A stretch of 64,000 nucleotides of DNA from NCBI GenBank assembly GCA_026874595.1, contig CM049313.1, forward strand, positions 33,166,008 to 33,230,007. Reading direction: 5' to 3'. Under the pieces are notes generated by a model that saw only the letters and a list, made by a program, of their open reading frames with translations, made no database searches and was not told the origin of the DNA. The position numbers were made by a program, and so were the translations under genes. Every line of letters starts with the position of its first letter. Positions within the stretch are counted from its first letter, which is position 1. This document shows positions 1 to 12,923 of the stretch, piece after piece. The stretch is from Sipunculus nudus. Taxonomy: Eukaryota > Annelida > Sipuncula > Golfingiida > Sipunculidae.

Positions 1-194
1 ATGGAATAAAGAACATAGTGAGATTCTTGTGTTGTTACAAGTTTACAAGTGTATTACCTAGTCTTCATCAAACCAGAACTGCCATATCGTCTAATTAACA
101 AGGCATGTCATCTCCCTTTCATTTAACCAAAGATGTTTGTTGGAACCGGGCTTTGTCCCCCTTCTATAAGAACGAGATATCAACATTTTAAGCT
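1..194. other. non-coding flank
   Basis: No gene or repeat recognised. The last five bases (AAGCT, 190-194) are the left target-site duplicate of the short element that follows. Confidence 0.4.
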
Positions 195-399
195 CAGGAG
201 CGGATCGAGGGGAGGGGCCCAGGGGGTCCGTACCCCCTTTATCATCCGCTGCAAGCTTTTTATAAGGGTTTTAGACAAAATTTTGTGGTCTGGACACCCC
301 GCTTTTCCGGACCTGGTGATTTTTTTTTAGTTTTTTTTTTTTATGAATCCTCCTTGGTTGGACCCCCGCCCCTTTTCCTAATTCCTAGATCTGCCCCTG
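195..399. mobile_element. short MITE-like element with 5-bp target duplication
   Basis: A 205-bp non-coding element, much richer in G/C than its surroundings. Its left end starts CAGGAGCGGATC and its right end finishes GATCTGCCCCTG, so the termini are imperfect inverted repeats. It is flanked on both sides by AAGCT (190-194 and 400-404), consistent with a 5-bp target-site duplication. The interior has G-rich and C-rich tracts (about 205-240 and 360-375) that could pair with each other. It has no coding capacity, so it must have moved with a partner transposase in trans. The superfamily was not identified. Confidence 0.6.
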
Positions 400-721
400 A
401 AGCTTAATATTAGGGAGCCCCGTTCCCTTTAATTAATACATAACTATATTCAACACAAATAAGACACAACACAGAAATATTAACCAAGCTGTTTATTAAG
501 TATTATCTTTACAGAAGTTGCATAGAATTTGCACAGTTCCCACAACGAAAAACAAAATATCCCGTACCCTTTCATCAATTTAAAACTGGTGTTACATAAA
601 ATGATTAATTACGCTGACTAGTGACAAATGTAATTTTCTGTCTTCCACTGGTGCTGAAATACCAGGCAAAAAATTTCTTTAAATGCTTTTAACAATACAT
701 TCCCTTACTTTCTGTAATATG

Positions 722-723
722 AT

Positions 724-806
<83 letters not shown>
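722..806. repeat. (TA)n microsatellite
   Basis: About 85 bp of nearly pure TA dinucleotide with one AA interruption. Its apparent open frame on the minus strand is a tyrosine-isoleucine artefact of the repeat. Confidence 0.95.
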
Positions 807-807
<1 letters not shown>

Positions 808-1087
808 GTGCAAATTCTGATGTAAAGCAATTGTAAGTTCAGATGACATGTTATACTACTGATTTCTAGCATTTTGAACTTAATTTCTTGGTCTTTTTGG
901 CTTTTTTGTGCTATAAGGTGATTTCTCAAGATAATGCAGATTGTAACTTCATTAATCACACCTATTTTTTCTAGCTTTTGAAGGCTACAATAAATCAACA
1001 TGCCTTTTTTACTAATTAGAGAAATAAAATGAAAGTACATGATGCAGTCAGGGTCACAATGAACATTATAGTGTTGCCATGATCTAA
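807..1087. other. non-coding, no feature seen
   Basis: AT-rich single-copy-looking DNA. Nothing was recognised on either strand. Confidence 0.35.
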
Positions 1088-1312
1088 ACATACTATCATC
1101 ATCATCATCGTTGAAAGCATCATCAGCATTATCCCAGGAAGACCAAACACGTACTGGTAGAGAGCGTTATTTAAATCAGAACCTTATCTTATGTCATCAT
1201 CATCATTATTATCATGGTCAACACTCTTGTCAATGCTACCATCATCATCACTGTCACCATTTGATAACAATCATTGTTGGCATCATCATCCTCACCATCA
1301 TAATCACAACCT
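1088..1312. repeat. CAT/ATC trinucleotide-rich tract
   Basis: Interrupted runs of ATC/CAT triplets (1095-1110, 1195-1210, 1240-1290) give a histidine/isoleucine-rich artefactual frame on the plus strand. This is a degenerate trinucleotide microsatellite; there is no evidence that it is translated. Confidence 0.7.
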
Positions 1313-1855
1313 TTTAAGAACAAAGCACCATCAAATTAACATTCCTTCAACCATTATATATACATAAGTATATGAGCCACAGTATCATAATACCTCATTT
1401 AATACCTTAATATCATCTCATAACTTGTTTCTTTATACCAATCCTCCAACTACCTATTTCTTAAATTAAGTATAGTAAGTGTACAATAAAAGCTTGATTT
1501 CCACTGAATGAATACTACTGTGACATGTTGTACATTTGAGCAGGGTAAGTGATCAGTGAAATTTGTTAAATATTTAAGAGACTGGGCGTAGTAATGCACT
1601 GTGATTTGATTCTCTGCTACTGCTTCCTTTACACCATGTGCCCTGGCAAAATGCATGATAATGCAGCAAGGTATTTGTGGACCAGAATCAGCAACCACTG
1701 ACAGGGCTTCACATGAAGAGCCGTCAGATTGCCAATGACCAGTGAAACTACCATATTGACAACCAGACTACTTCACAGCACTTGCCTTTGCTGCATGCTG
1801 TGATGAAAATTTTAGAGACTTGGGTTCCACGGGAGATGCAGGCAGTTATAACGGG
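1313..1855. other. non-coding, no feature seen
   Basis: An 82-codon frame runs on the minus strand at 1450-1698. It has no recognisable domain and no credible splice or codon-use signal, so I do not call a gene here. Confidence 0.35.
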
Positions 1856-2605
1856 GCCAGGTAAAAATGCCAGAAGTAAAAATGCCTAGGGCAAAAAATG
1901 CTAGAGGTAAAAACGCAAGATTTAGTGTCAGCTAAGTTTTAATCAATGGTTCACTCTACAGAATAAAATTACATAAGATGGAACATAGTGTAAAATATTA
2001 CTCTGTTTATTAAGCATTATGTGGTCACAGGTAACCATTGCTAATTAGTACCCTTTGATCAGGACTATGGTAATGTTTGTGTCTCTCTTGGCACAGAGAT
2101 GGCTGCCAAATGTTTATAAAAGAAAATCTCACTGAAGTTTAAAATTGACAGATTAAGAGATATTTATCAACAATACTTCCAGTATAAATAAAAATTTGTC
2201 ATTGACAACAGGCAATAATTACAAAGCACACTTGGTGAAACCAGATAGATATATCTGAATGACTTAAATGAATTTGAAATGTGAAGTATAACATACATTA
2301 CAGAAACATTTTATATTTAATACATTTTATTTGATAAAATATTAATGGCCAATCCCATAATCAAAGGAACAATTTGTTCAAAAAGGAATACTACATTGTC
2401 ACAACATTCATTCAGATCAAAGAGCATTAATCAGCCATGGCCATCCATGGTCGGTAAATGCCATCCATCCAAAACCATTGCATGTTTCAATTCACATTAA
2501 TTTAACAATTCTTTAAACAGAAATCAATCATTACCATCATAAGAAAAAAAACGACATATTAAACCTGGCATTTTACCCTCGGCATTTTTACCTCTGATAT
2601 TTTAA
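1856..2605. mobile_element. non-autonomous inverted-repeat element (about 750 bp)
   Basis: The two ends are imperfect inverted repeats of about 45 bp, each built from reiterated short modules. The left end (1856-1918) repeats 'gtaaaaatgcc'-like blocks three to four times. The right end (2560-2605) carries the complementary 'ggcatttttacc' blocks. The AT-rich interior has no ORF. This arrangement suggests a foldback or MITE-type DNA element. I saw no clear target-site duplication, so the exact ends are uncertain by a few bases. Confidence 0.5.
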
Positions 2606-4754
2606 CACATTAATACCATATGGTATATATATTCATTAATACCATCTAGTAATCAACTCTCAAGGAACTGGGGGAAATAGGGCAGTGCATATTAGCAGAT
2701 GCTTTTATCTCACCTACACATATCAGTATTAATATGTACCAATATGAGCCATGATAGATAGTGATGGGTGTTCATAATGTTTGACAGAGTGCTAAATCCC
2801 AAAAGACAAGTATCCATTAAATCAGAATTAGACTAAAAATTGAGCTGCCTCTAAATGAATTGACTGTAAAAATATCACCCAGGAAATTTTATTAAATTCT
2901 TCAGAAAGATGTGAGAAACTAAGAATGAGCCCATATTTAGCAGAGGGTTTTTTTTATGAGAGGTTTTAATAGCAAAATATGGATGGTACGGCATCAAAAC
3001 ACTTTTTTTTGCAGCTTTACAGATAATGAACAAAGATTGGATAGTGTGTGCTTAACTTTGAATTGGTTCCAACGCATTCTTGGTGTTAACATGGTAATTC
3101 AATAAGCTAGTATTTACAAATTGGTTAAGTCCAAACCATTTAGCATTTGCTCAAAAGAAAAAGACCAGAAAGTCTTGGCACATATCCACATGAACCGTGG
3201 AACATTAGTGCACAACTGTTTTGCATTGATGTGCTGTTCCATACAAACAAATCTTTGTACAAGGCGCCATTGGCAGTTAGGTGAAGCTTTATATAAGGGT
3301 GAACTCACTAAATATTTTAGAGCGGTTTTCTTTTATTTAGACTGTCCAGTACCTTTTTAGAACATTTGTACATGAAGGGTTGTGCCTAAATCAAGATATT
3401 TTTGTAAGTACATACACACCAGTCTATTTTATTTGAGGAACAAATCTGTAAAGCCATTCTGAGGTTCAATTATCATCTTGTTTTGGCAAACATTTTAATT
3501 CAAACAATGTCAGACTTTGGCCAGTGCTTATTTTATACCAGGAGTATATTTTAAAATATTTTGTATTTTGCTCATCTCAGCGATCTATATGTTCATACCT
3601 GTGCAATAAGCTGTTTATAAATATGTTCCTTTACTTTGTATGACATGGTATCCCCCAGAATAAATAATTTTAATATGTATGATCATATGTTTTTTGTTTC
3701 TTCTCTTGTCATCATCCATTAACCAGTAAATATACCTGAATTTTCCTTCGTTTAATTATTTTCTTATATATGGGGGTAATGGGGGGGGGGGGGGGGGGTA
3801 AAATATTAGAACACCAAACAAAATTGTGTAAACTCTATTTTAATAAATTATCAGAAAATGTAACAGCCTCAGGGTTCAACCTTCAACCAAATAAAGGTAT
3901 ACTCAGAACATTGGAACATCCAGTTTTTTTCAATTTTACAATGCCATGTCTTGTTATTATGAAGTGACATAAATTTTGGATATGATACACTTTAATGCAG
4001 AGAATGATGATATAAAATCACCTTCACAAATATTAATATATACCAACAATGGCTGCCTGAACTTAATGTATAAAACACGTTTCCCATGTAAAGCACATAA
4101 GTAAACTCAAAATTATAGTAATACAAAAATTTCATACCTTTAAAGTTTGCATTACCTCAAAATAACTGTTGGCAAATGCATTTTTTGTAGTTTTGTAAAT
4201 GATATATGCTTGGATAAAAATATGTACAAATCCACAAAATAAAGTAATTTTGTTCATTCTTATAAAATGATGAGCCTACACATTAATCATCAGACTATAC
4301 AAACCAATCCAACTTAAATCTAACTCCATGTTCTAAATCCTTTTTCATGTGACACAAACATTTTTCAATGCCTGGTCATGGTCTATGGCCTGAGTAAATA
4401 TTATCATGGAAAAAATGTCATGCCAATAGAGCTTATAATCTTCAATTTAACATATTCATAAAGGTTTTCTTCATACAGGTGATTGCAATTTTTATTTTAG
4501 TCTGCAGTGAGTTTTTTGTGTTAAGTTACTGAAATCAAAACTCACAGTGGAGCCTCTATAAAGGACAACTCCTTCCTAAAGATAATCTCCATTAACAGAC
4601 TCAATATACAGGTCCCTCCAAAAGCTGGTTCTTCATTCATCAAAGCACTGGTCATCTGACATCCAATATTAACTGAAATGCTTGATGTTTCAATGTTTTT
4701 TTTTTCCAAAGTCTTGTCAAATGACAGTTGACTCAACTGGCCACTTAACTTACT
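2606..4754. other. non-coding region with an 18-G tract
   Basis: No gene was recognised. The one notable feature is an uninterrupted run of 18 G on the plus strand at 3781-3798, preceded by another G5. The rest is AT-rich unique-looking sequence. Confidence 0.4.
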
Positions 4755-5035
4755 GTCTTTAGGATGTGCGCATTATCTTTAACATCTGAATAATGTTATC
4801 ATCTGACCATCATTACCTCTAGGTTCTGAACATAAGCTTTCAGGTTTGACCATTATCTTTACATCTGACCATTATCTTTACCATATGTAATTATGTACAT
4901 CTTCTTTATCATATTAACATTACCTTTAACTTCTGAGCACCACCTTCCACATTTGATCATAATCTTTTGCATCTGAACATTATATTAATTGTATGTGTAT
5001 TATCATTAGCATCAGAAGGTTAGCTTATGAATCTA
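4755..5035. repeat. degenerate minisatellite, about 20-30 bp unit
   Basis: Reiterations of a unit resembling 'catctgaccattatcttta' occur around 4785, 4845, 4865 and 4955, with increasing divergence towards the right. This looks like an old, decayed tandem repeat. Confidence 0.5.
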
Positions 5036-7394
5036 TACATTTTCTTCAATATTTTCTTTCTTTATTCTTTTCTTTATTCCTCTGGTATTTCAAAGTCAAC
5101 CTCCGCACATACCAGTACAACTATCACTTTGTCTAAATGCAATGTACAGTTCCACAGCTAGTATTGGTATATGTTCACTTAAATGTCTTTTTGTAAGACA
5201 CTAGAGTTTATATCAGCATACTAAGCTTTTCACAAAAGTCTTATGCTGCACTGTTATAAATCTATGCAACTGATTACTAGCGTGGTCTAGCCCCTACTGT
5301 TCTATAAAGCTTAATGCTTCTTCAATCTAATATTTTGGCAAGAAAAAGAAGTCTTTAACTCAATACTTAAGTATTTTTGCTGATAAGCCAGTGATACCCT
5401 TTAAATCACTAACTGGGTATTGATATACTGGCTGAATGAAAGAGTAAGGCTGATTGAAATATGATCCCTTGTTTCACATGTAAAACACTTGGTTCCCCTC
5501 CTAATATCATCTTTACTCAATGTCATGACAATATCATGACCTAAGTAACAGTTATATATATATATATATCACAAGTTCTATCATAGATATCAAATTTAAT
5601 CAAAATCAAATGTAAGGGTACAAAAAATAAGTGTATTTATTTCCCCATGGAGGTTTGCCCAATTTCTATTACACTTTTTGAGTTGTAATTATAAATAATT
5701 AGTTTTTTTTATTTTAGAATAGCGTAATATTAGATACAGGAATTGCATCAAAAACTGCATGTCATGAATTTAGGAATTTCCACATGTTCATATGTCATGG
5801 ACATCTGTGCACTTTTGAGTAATAGCAAGAGGCACATAAAAGTATTCAGATCTGCTGGAAGTTGGTTTGCAGGTTTTAACAAGTAATAATGGGGAAATTC
5901 TGAAACACAGTATTATGATATACAGTAATACCTAAACTGCCTTTCAGTGCCATCTAGTGTTAAATGTTAATACTTAGTATAAATAGCTATTGTAAATATC
6001 AACTGGTATGGACATGACAATGCTGTCCAGTGGTATACTGGTACCATTTGTAAAACATCTATATTCTGGAGATTATATATAAATCTTCCTCAGAATAACT
6101 TTAGTCCACTAAATGAACACTAGGGGCACTGTTGAGCAAATGAAGTATTACTGTAAGTAATAATAGCCACAGCTGTTTGCCATTTATGAACCTGCAGTTG
6201 TTTGTCATTTAAACTATAAATAAACACTACCCTGACCTATTAAAAAAGTTTTCTGGCCTTTTTTGTCCTGATAATGTCATTAATTTTAATGAAACTATAA
6301 TAATCTCTCACCAAAGGTAAACAGGCATGTTAATAAATACAATGACGTCATTGTATCAAACGGAAAAAGTTATCATCAAATGATACGCATATAATGATCA
6401 CAGTAGTCTACAAGACAAATCCCAAATCCTAGAATCACTGATTGGTATAAGGTGCAATATATCATTATATTAATCAATGCAGCAAACAGGTATAATCTTC
6501 CCAAACTGTGCCACTTTTATTTTTTTTTAAATAACTGCAGTAAAGATATAAAGAACCTATAAGGTATATTTAGGCAAGTTTTATTGCAGCTGAAATATCA
6601 GGCATTTTTGCTCACTTCATCATTTTTCATGTGACTCAATTGTAACCTATATGGGTTTTGTTAAAATGGTGAAACATTTTACCAATCATTACACATTACC
6701 TGAATAACTCTTACAGATTCTGTTGGCAAACAATTATATCAATATTTTATTGATAACTGTTCAGACTGATAATGATATTCTACTGACAACTGTAAGCTAA
6801 CTTGGCTTAGTGATTAATAACAGGCCAAGACATTTCATACTGTGACACCCATGGCTTAATAATAAAGTATCAATCATTATCATAAAGTTATCTTCATCCT
6901 TATCCAGCAGGTAGGGCCACCTGCTGGCTATTTTTAAAACAAAGAACAGATATATCTTACTGTTAAACATAATTCATCCTAAAATCTCTGATATCCTTGT
7001 ATCATGTACACCTTGTATTGAGGACAAAATCCCTGGTCCCAATGTCCTTTACAATCAGTATAAGATATATATATATATACATAAGCAAGAAAGAAATGTT
7101 ATTATTATCATTATTATAATTTTTTAATTGTTATAAGATACTTAGTAAATCCCCTAATGCAAATAAAAGTATGTCTTTATCATCAAACATTATGTTTTGT
7201 TAAAATATGACATTTAATATCAAAATAATCATTTTCCTTGTCAATTTAATGCCATAAAATTAATCTTACCAATTACCCTTACATAAATGTTATACAAATG
7301 ATAAAAAAATTATTTACACACATATACAACACTATGCCAAGTCAGGTAACACAAAATATTTGCATTTTTAGTAATGTTCAAATGAAGCACATGT
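5036..7394. other. non-coding region
   Basis: No gene was recognised on either strand. Short TA microsatellites occur near 5552-5570 and 7064-7080. Part of this and the neighbouring non-coding DNA could be 3' UTR of the minus-strand Homer gene, since an AATAAA on the minus strand lies near 6577. I cannot assign a cleavage site. Confidence 0.35.
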
Positions 7395-8070
7395 ATTGTT
7401 GATATACTGCACTGACCAACAACACTTTATATGTTGGCCTCCATGCAGTACATGTGCAGTATGTATGCAGTAAGTATGAGTATGCATGCAAAAACTGGAC
7501 ATTTATATATAAGAGATTTCATTATGGCAGATGTGTATGTGAATGCAGCATTTTGATCACTTACTGCTGTGACTGAAGATGCATCATCATTAAAACATCC
7601 AGGGGTAATCCATGGTTATTACATGGTGGTCTCATTAAAGTGACATTTTGTACATGCATATGCATTAGATACGCAATATGTATGCAGTATGTATGGAGTA
7701 AGTATATGTTTGCATACAAAAATTTGACCCTTAACATATGAGAGATTTCATTATCACTTATATGTGTATGTAGCATGATTTGATTTCTTACTGTCACAAC
7801 TGTAAATTGCACACTTAATACTTGACAGATTTTGTTATTACCGAGGTGTAACAGAGTTGACCAACCTCTATATATGGTGGCATTCCATGCAGTTCATATG
7901 CAGAATTTATGCAGTATGTATGCAGTAAGTATGCATATGCATACAAAAACTGGACAATATCAGAGTGATTTCATTACTGGAGATGCATATGTTTATGCAG
8001 CATGTTTTAACTGCTTACTGTTGCAAGTGAAGGTGCATCCTCATCAAACAGCCAGGGGTATTCCACACTT
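7395..8070. repeat. three-copy diverged tandem repeat (about 200-bp unit)
   Basis: Three diverged copies lie head to tail at roughly 7395-7610, 7615-7820 and 7830-8070. Each has the order 'tatgcagta' repeats, a 'tgcatacaaaaactgga'-like block, 'agagatttcatta', 'gtttatgcagcat', 'cttactgt' and then 'catcc(a)ggggtaatcca'. The copies differ by many substitutions and small indels, so the array is old. The apparent ORFs in it are artefacts of the repeat. Confidence 0.7.
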
Positions 8071-10409
8071 TGACAGTGTATTCCCCTTTTTTGACCTCTT
8101 CAACTTTGTGTTTGTGCAAGATCCATCCATGAAAATAATTTCTGCTCATCTAGGTTGACTAACCCATACACAATAGCAGGGAGATCAAGAATCTGAATCT
8201 TAGCAGAGGAAACCAATACACTTTATAAATATATATATATATATATATACAAATTTTTCATTTTCAAAATTACTGAAGGTTGTGTAGCACATGCAAGTAG
8301 GGGGACAAAGACCTATGTGTTTGCTGTATTAATACATCCCACATATGCTTAAGTACTAATGGAAATACAGGCATCAATTTTTTACAGCGCACCCATGTGT
8401 ACCCATACATACTGATTTTGTATATATACAATATCCTAGTTTTACTGATATCTTGAAGATATCCAACAGCAATATCTAGCTTTTACCAAGACAGGCCTGT
8501 GATATCTCAGTGTAATCCAAAAATACTTTTCAGGCATGCAATGGGCATCTAAAAGATATTCAAAATATTATCATGTATTTATCAATGTCAATACATGGTG
8601 GGGGTATTTCTCACAAAAAAAAAAAAAAACAAAAGTGGACTGGGTGATGGAAGAATAATTAATATTCATGTGCTTTATGATGTCCCTGATATTGTGACAT
8701 TCATGATAATAAACCAAAGTTAACTTGAACCTTGGTTTCTGTCACAAGCAAAGGGATGGTCACATGGAAAGAAATATTCTGGGGCTCTCACTGAGTATAA
8801 AATAAGCACAACCTGACAGTGGTTTAGTTCAATTCTTATGCTTATCTACAGCAGCATCAACAAAGTATAAAAGTTACATGATGAAAATGAGTTTGTGATT
8901 ATGCTCACAGATGCAGTTTGTGTGGTGTATACAATGCTCAACTTTGATATAAAATAGGGTATATACTCACATAAATATGTAGAAAGTGATGTTAAGTTAT
9001 AAAATCAGTATGTTCTTGTGGATCACAGTGAATGTGAGCAGCCATGCTTGTCATGTTCTGGTGAAAAAGTGAAAGAAATTACATATTTTCCTTGCTACCT
9101 AGGAATTCACGGACCCTGTACTTGGAACTAAAACAAAATATGTTGGTGCTGACATCTGGTGAATCAATCAAGAATCACGTTGATAGGACTGATAGTGATG
9201 ACACCTGGTGTTGAATCCAGGTAATACTATCTCACTTGGTCATGCTGTTGTTGGGTTATTCATAAACAGTTAAGTGCTGTTCACTCAATTTTCTTTCCCC
9301 AACATGTTTATATAATCAGGAAAACAAGGTGCCCTGAGTTGCTTTGTGAATGATGCAATAACTTACAAAAAAAGGGGCCCATGAATGCCCCTTAAACCAA
9401 TTTTAACATGAAAACAAATAGACATAATTCACATAACTATATGAAATAAAAGTTAATAATGTGACACATTTGTTCCCTGGCCTTCTAGCCAATCTCCTCA
9501 TGTTGTCCAAAGTATCCCCTTGGATGTATAGTGAATGTAGCTCCAAATGTGATTGCGTGTATGTATATTATATGCATACAAGGCTAACTGAAGGCATCAG
9601 GTAATTCACAATTGGAATTTTTTTTATATGTTATTTCCCAAATACTCAGTCTGCATAAATTACATTTACATAAAATGTGAACATTGAAATTTGTCTCATC
9701 CATATATTTAACCATCACAACCTATCAGTACTCAGACACAAAGAGGTTCAGATATTGCGCATACAGGACAACACATTAACAGTCCCTGTTATTTCAAATC
9801 TACCAACTCCAATCTTATGACTGACCAAGTCATGGCCCAGGTCATCTATGCAATTACACCTATGCAGACATATGATTTCAAAATCCCTTAACATTACTGT
9901 GTAATAACATTATGGTATATAGTAACATTACTGTGAAATACCTTTCCAGTATATCTTCGTTCATTAGCTACTCATTCACAAACAAAATTCACCCATGCTG
10001 AAATTTTAACATGCAAGCAGTGGGCAAGAGGAATGAGTTAGGATGGATGTAACATGACCACTACAGTGAATAAAGAGTGTAGTGCCGCCCTGGCTGAAAG
10101 GAAAAATATAGCTATGTGAGAGAACAAGGTTATACTGTGAGTTGGAATCTGTGCGCATGGTCCTTACATTGGTACAATATAAACCGAACATGAATCAAAA
10201 GCACCTTCAAATACTGGCATTAAAACCTTATTTTTTCAGGTTATAAGAAAAGTGGGTTAAAACAGTGAGAAATTTTAGTAAAAGTTATTCATTCATATGT
10301 GCAAACTCGATAAGAACTTGGTCAAGTATTTTATCAACAGTAAAGGGAATGCCCTTCATGGAGAAGATATTTTTCCTCAGTATTGTGTGATCTCCATGTT
10401 CTTGCTGTA
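8071..10409. other. non-coding region, possible 3' UTR of Homer
   Basis: No coding sequence was recognised. It lies directly downstream (minus strand) of the Homer stop codon, so an unknown part should be 3' UTR. No convincing polyadenylation signal stands out close to the stop. A TA microsatellite occurs at 8227-8250 and a short A-run near 8615. Confidence 0.4.
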
Positions 10410-10595
10410 CTACGTTTTCAATGACGATAGCAGTTGACTATGCATTGTGGACAGTTCGTTGATTTTGACACCAAGTTGTTCCTGAAGCTTTGCAAGTTTC
10501 TGTTTTTCTTTTCCTTGGAGGGCTTTGCTGTCGGCTACTTGCTGTTCCAGTTGCCGCACTTGACCTCGAAGACTTTCTGCTTCTCGTTCAGCATT
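10410..10595 (-). CDS. homer: Homer exon 9: C-terminal coiled coil and stop
   Basis: The terminal coding exon: acceptor TTATTTAG, then 61 codons and a TAG stop at 10410-10412. It begins NAEREAESLRGQVRQLEQQV and ends with a leucine-rich segment (INELSTMHSQLLSSLKT). That segment corresponds to the C-terminal leucine zipper that drives Homer tetramer formation. The 3' UTR continues leftward for an unknown length. Confidence 0.9.
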   Translation of the reverse strand, partial: NAEREAESLRGQVRQLEQQVADSKALQGKEKQKLAKLQEQLGVKINELSTMHSQLLSSLKT

Positions 10596-10677
10596 CTAAA
10601 TAAAAAATTAGAGCAAGTGAGAACCTACACTATACTGTCATAATCAGAATCTCGGAAACAAAGTCAAAAGTCTAAAT

Positions 10678-11428
10678 AAACTAGACATTTCTTGGCATCA
10701 CAGATGCCATAGTATTCCCAGACCCCCCCCCCCCTTCTAAAATAGGCCCCAATCTTCAGAAGCACAAACTGACAATTGGCAAGCCAACAGGGTTTCTTCA
10801 GGTGTGACCTTCCAAACCAAGGCCAATGTCATTAGTCTCAACAACTTATCATCTGACATCTTTCATTTTGATTTGCAGATAGAAACATCTATCGACTTGA
10901 GAAACAATAATTTTCACATAGTATGGAAATATTCAAAGTCAGGGCTACTCTCATAGGAAAGGTCCTGACCCAAATGTTAATACATAACATGAAAAAAAAT
11001 CTGTCCATTAGTTTTTCACTTATAATGCTCACAGTCCTGTCAAGTGGCAATGATGGGGGTATTAAAAGGCGCGGAAACAAGAAAAGGGTTAATAGGTGGC
11101 ACCACCAGATTCCAGTACATGACATCACTATCAAAAATCTTTGGTCAATTTGATTTTTGGACCAGTCCATGCCTGATTTCTTGAGATATTTAAGAATTTG
11201 TAGGATTTCCCCCAAAAATGGACCTTGAATATCATTCTCCTACTAAAGGTCATGACCCAATTTAAAATAGGCTTCTTCCTCTCACCCATACCTATGCACA
11301 GGTCAAGTTTGGTAAAGATCCACAATATATTTTTTTAGTTATTGCGTTAACAAGATTTATCTGCTGCAGCAGCAGGACCATCATGGAGCCATAGTTTTCC
11401 TCAGACTTTGTCTTGGGATAAAATTAAA
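10678..11428. repeat. dispersed repeat family R1, diverged short copy (Homer intron 8)
   Basis: It starts 'aaactagacatttcttggca' and ends with '...agactttgtcttgggataaaat', the same ends as the longer copies at 21498-22952 and 29848-31626, but with many substitutions and a large internal loss. Most of the 'tgaccttgacctttgacc' modules are missing. It also retains the 'taggtggcaccaccag' block near 11090. It fills almost the whole intron between exons 8 and 9. Confidence 0.75.
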
Positions 11429-11506
11429 CCTGTTTTTTTAGTCCAAAGTAGGTAATTGTTATGAAACATGTTTATGCAGTTACCTAGTTAACTGTCATAT
11501 ACTTAC

Positions 11507-11587
11507 CAGGACTTTTTCTTTCATACTCTTGTTTTCAGATTCTTTCATTTCCAAGCCTTTCAATTTATTTGTCAATTCCTCAATTTC
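11507..11587 (-). CDS. homer: Homer exon 8: coiled coil (short exon)
   Basis: An 81-bp exon (27 codons) with acceptor TTTGTAG and an excellent donor GTAAGT, phase 0 on both sides. It encodes EIEELTNKLKGLEMKES followed by a Lys/Glu-rich end (KEKVL). The heptads are regular (I/L at a and d). It was too short to be obvious as an open frame and is supported by its splice sites and by in-frame joining to both neighbours. Confidence 0.82.
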
Positions 11588-12095
11588 CTACAAAATAAAC
11601 ATAACAATTCAATAAACAGTAACAATATCTTACAAACCTTCTGATCTATATAAAAAAGACAAAAAACTTTCACTTGTAAGTACAATATACCTCTTGAAAA
11701 ATCCATGTGGCATTGCAGGAACGTTTTAAGTTATTTAATCATATTTTATATTTCATACAGCAAGGTTTGATCAACAACTCTCACTACCATCACAAAATTG
11801 CCATAAATAATTTATAAATCTTTTGAAACAACTAAACAGTGATAATGTATGAATTTTGCAACAAGTGACAATGTTGAAATTCCTGGAAAAATCTCAAGCA
11901 GGCATTAATATGTTCAGAGTGAAAATTAACTTGCCCCTAAATTGTTGCTTTGTGAAAATCTTAAAAAATTACATTTCAACAATAAATTACTGATTTTAAT
12001 TCAGTCTCAAATGCCTGATTATTGAACACATTTAGAATATCAAATCATAATTTTTCCCATGATGCAACTTTCTGTAGTATCATGTGACAGGTCAC
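11588..12095 (-). other. Homer intron 7
   Basis: AT-rich intronic DNA with no recognisable repeat or RNA gene. Confidence 0.6.
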
Positions 12096-12215
12096 CTGAT
12101 TTCTCTTGAGTTTCTCCCTCTCTAATAACATGATTTTATCTGTGGCTTCACCAAGGTGCTTTTGTATGGAGTGGACCTGTTCTGAGGGTGTTGTGTTCTG
12201 CTCCAGCTCTGTCAC
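12096..12215 (-). CDS. homer: Homer exon 7: coiled coil
   Basis: A 120-bp exon (40 codons), acceptor ACCCTAG and donor GTGACC, phase 0 on both sides. It begins VTELEQNTTPSEQ and ends LLEREKLKRNQ, with leucines at heptad spacing in the second half. It has no hallmark motif; assignment rests on frame, splice sites, position and coiled-coil character. Confidence 0.8.
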
Positions 12216-12923
12216 CTAGGGTCAAGATACAAGGTCATTTTGTAAGGTCAAGGTCATAATCATAAAATAAATAAATTATCATAATCCTTTATGTCATCTG
12301 TGTGATAGATTCAGACCATCCTCCATCATATTAAAAACTTTATTTAAGACTGAAAGAAGTGATCATAAATGTCTATTGTAAAGTATTATGTACAAACAGT
12401 ACTTGGATATTATTCAAGACACACTGAAGATGCAGATAAAATCATCTGAATAAACATTTTTATTATTCAGTTCACCAAATACAAAGTCAAGGTTTGAAAG
12501 ATTCCAAGTGTTTGGATTTTCTGACCGTAGAACACTGACACACCCTTTATACAGAAATGGGATACCCAAGCAGCCACAAGCCAACAAGCAATAAGCTGTA
12601 TAATGTGAGTTAAATCGAGAAAACTAGTATTGTATAGTTTCTACAAGTATTATGCAAATTTTATCTCTCATCAGTGATGTGATTATATGTAAGTGATCCA
12701 TTGGTAACCAAAAAATGTCAATTGTATAAAGCAAGTCAACTTAATCAGGTCTTTCAGATAATATGCTTCACACAACCAAATGAACAGTATTAGCTTTGAC
12801 ATGAACCTTGCAAACAAGGTTTTGCTTACGTCCATTTTTTAGGTGGCATATATTGCACGAAAAGGGCCTATTAAGAAAGAGTTCTATTAATAGACATCTC
12901 TGTAGTTGATTGACAGCACTCAC
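12216..12923 (-). other. Homer intron 6
   Basis: AT-rich intronic DNA. Nothing further was recognised. Confidence 0.6.

Noticed and set aside
705-1091. 128-codon open frame on the minus strand
   Set aside because: Its C-terminal third is poly-Tyr/Ile from the TA microsatellite, and the rest shows no domain or splice context.
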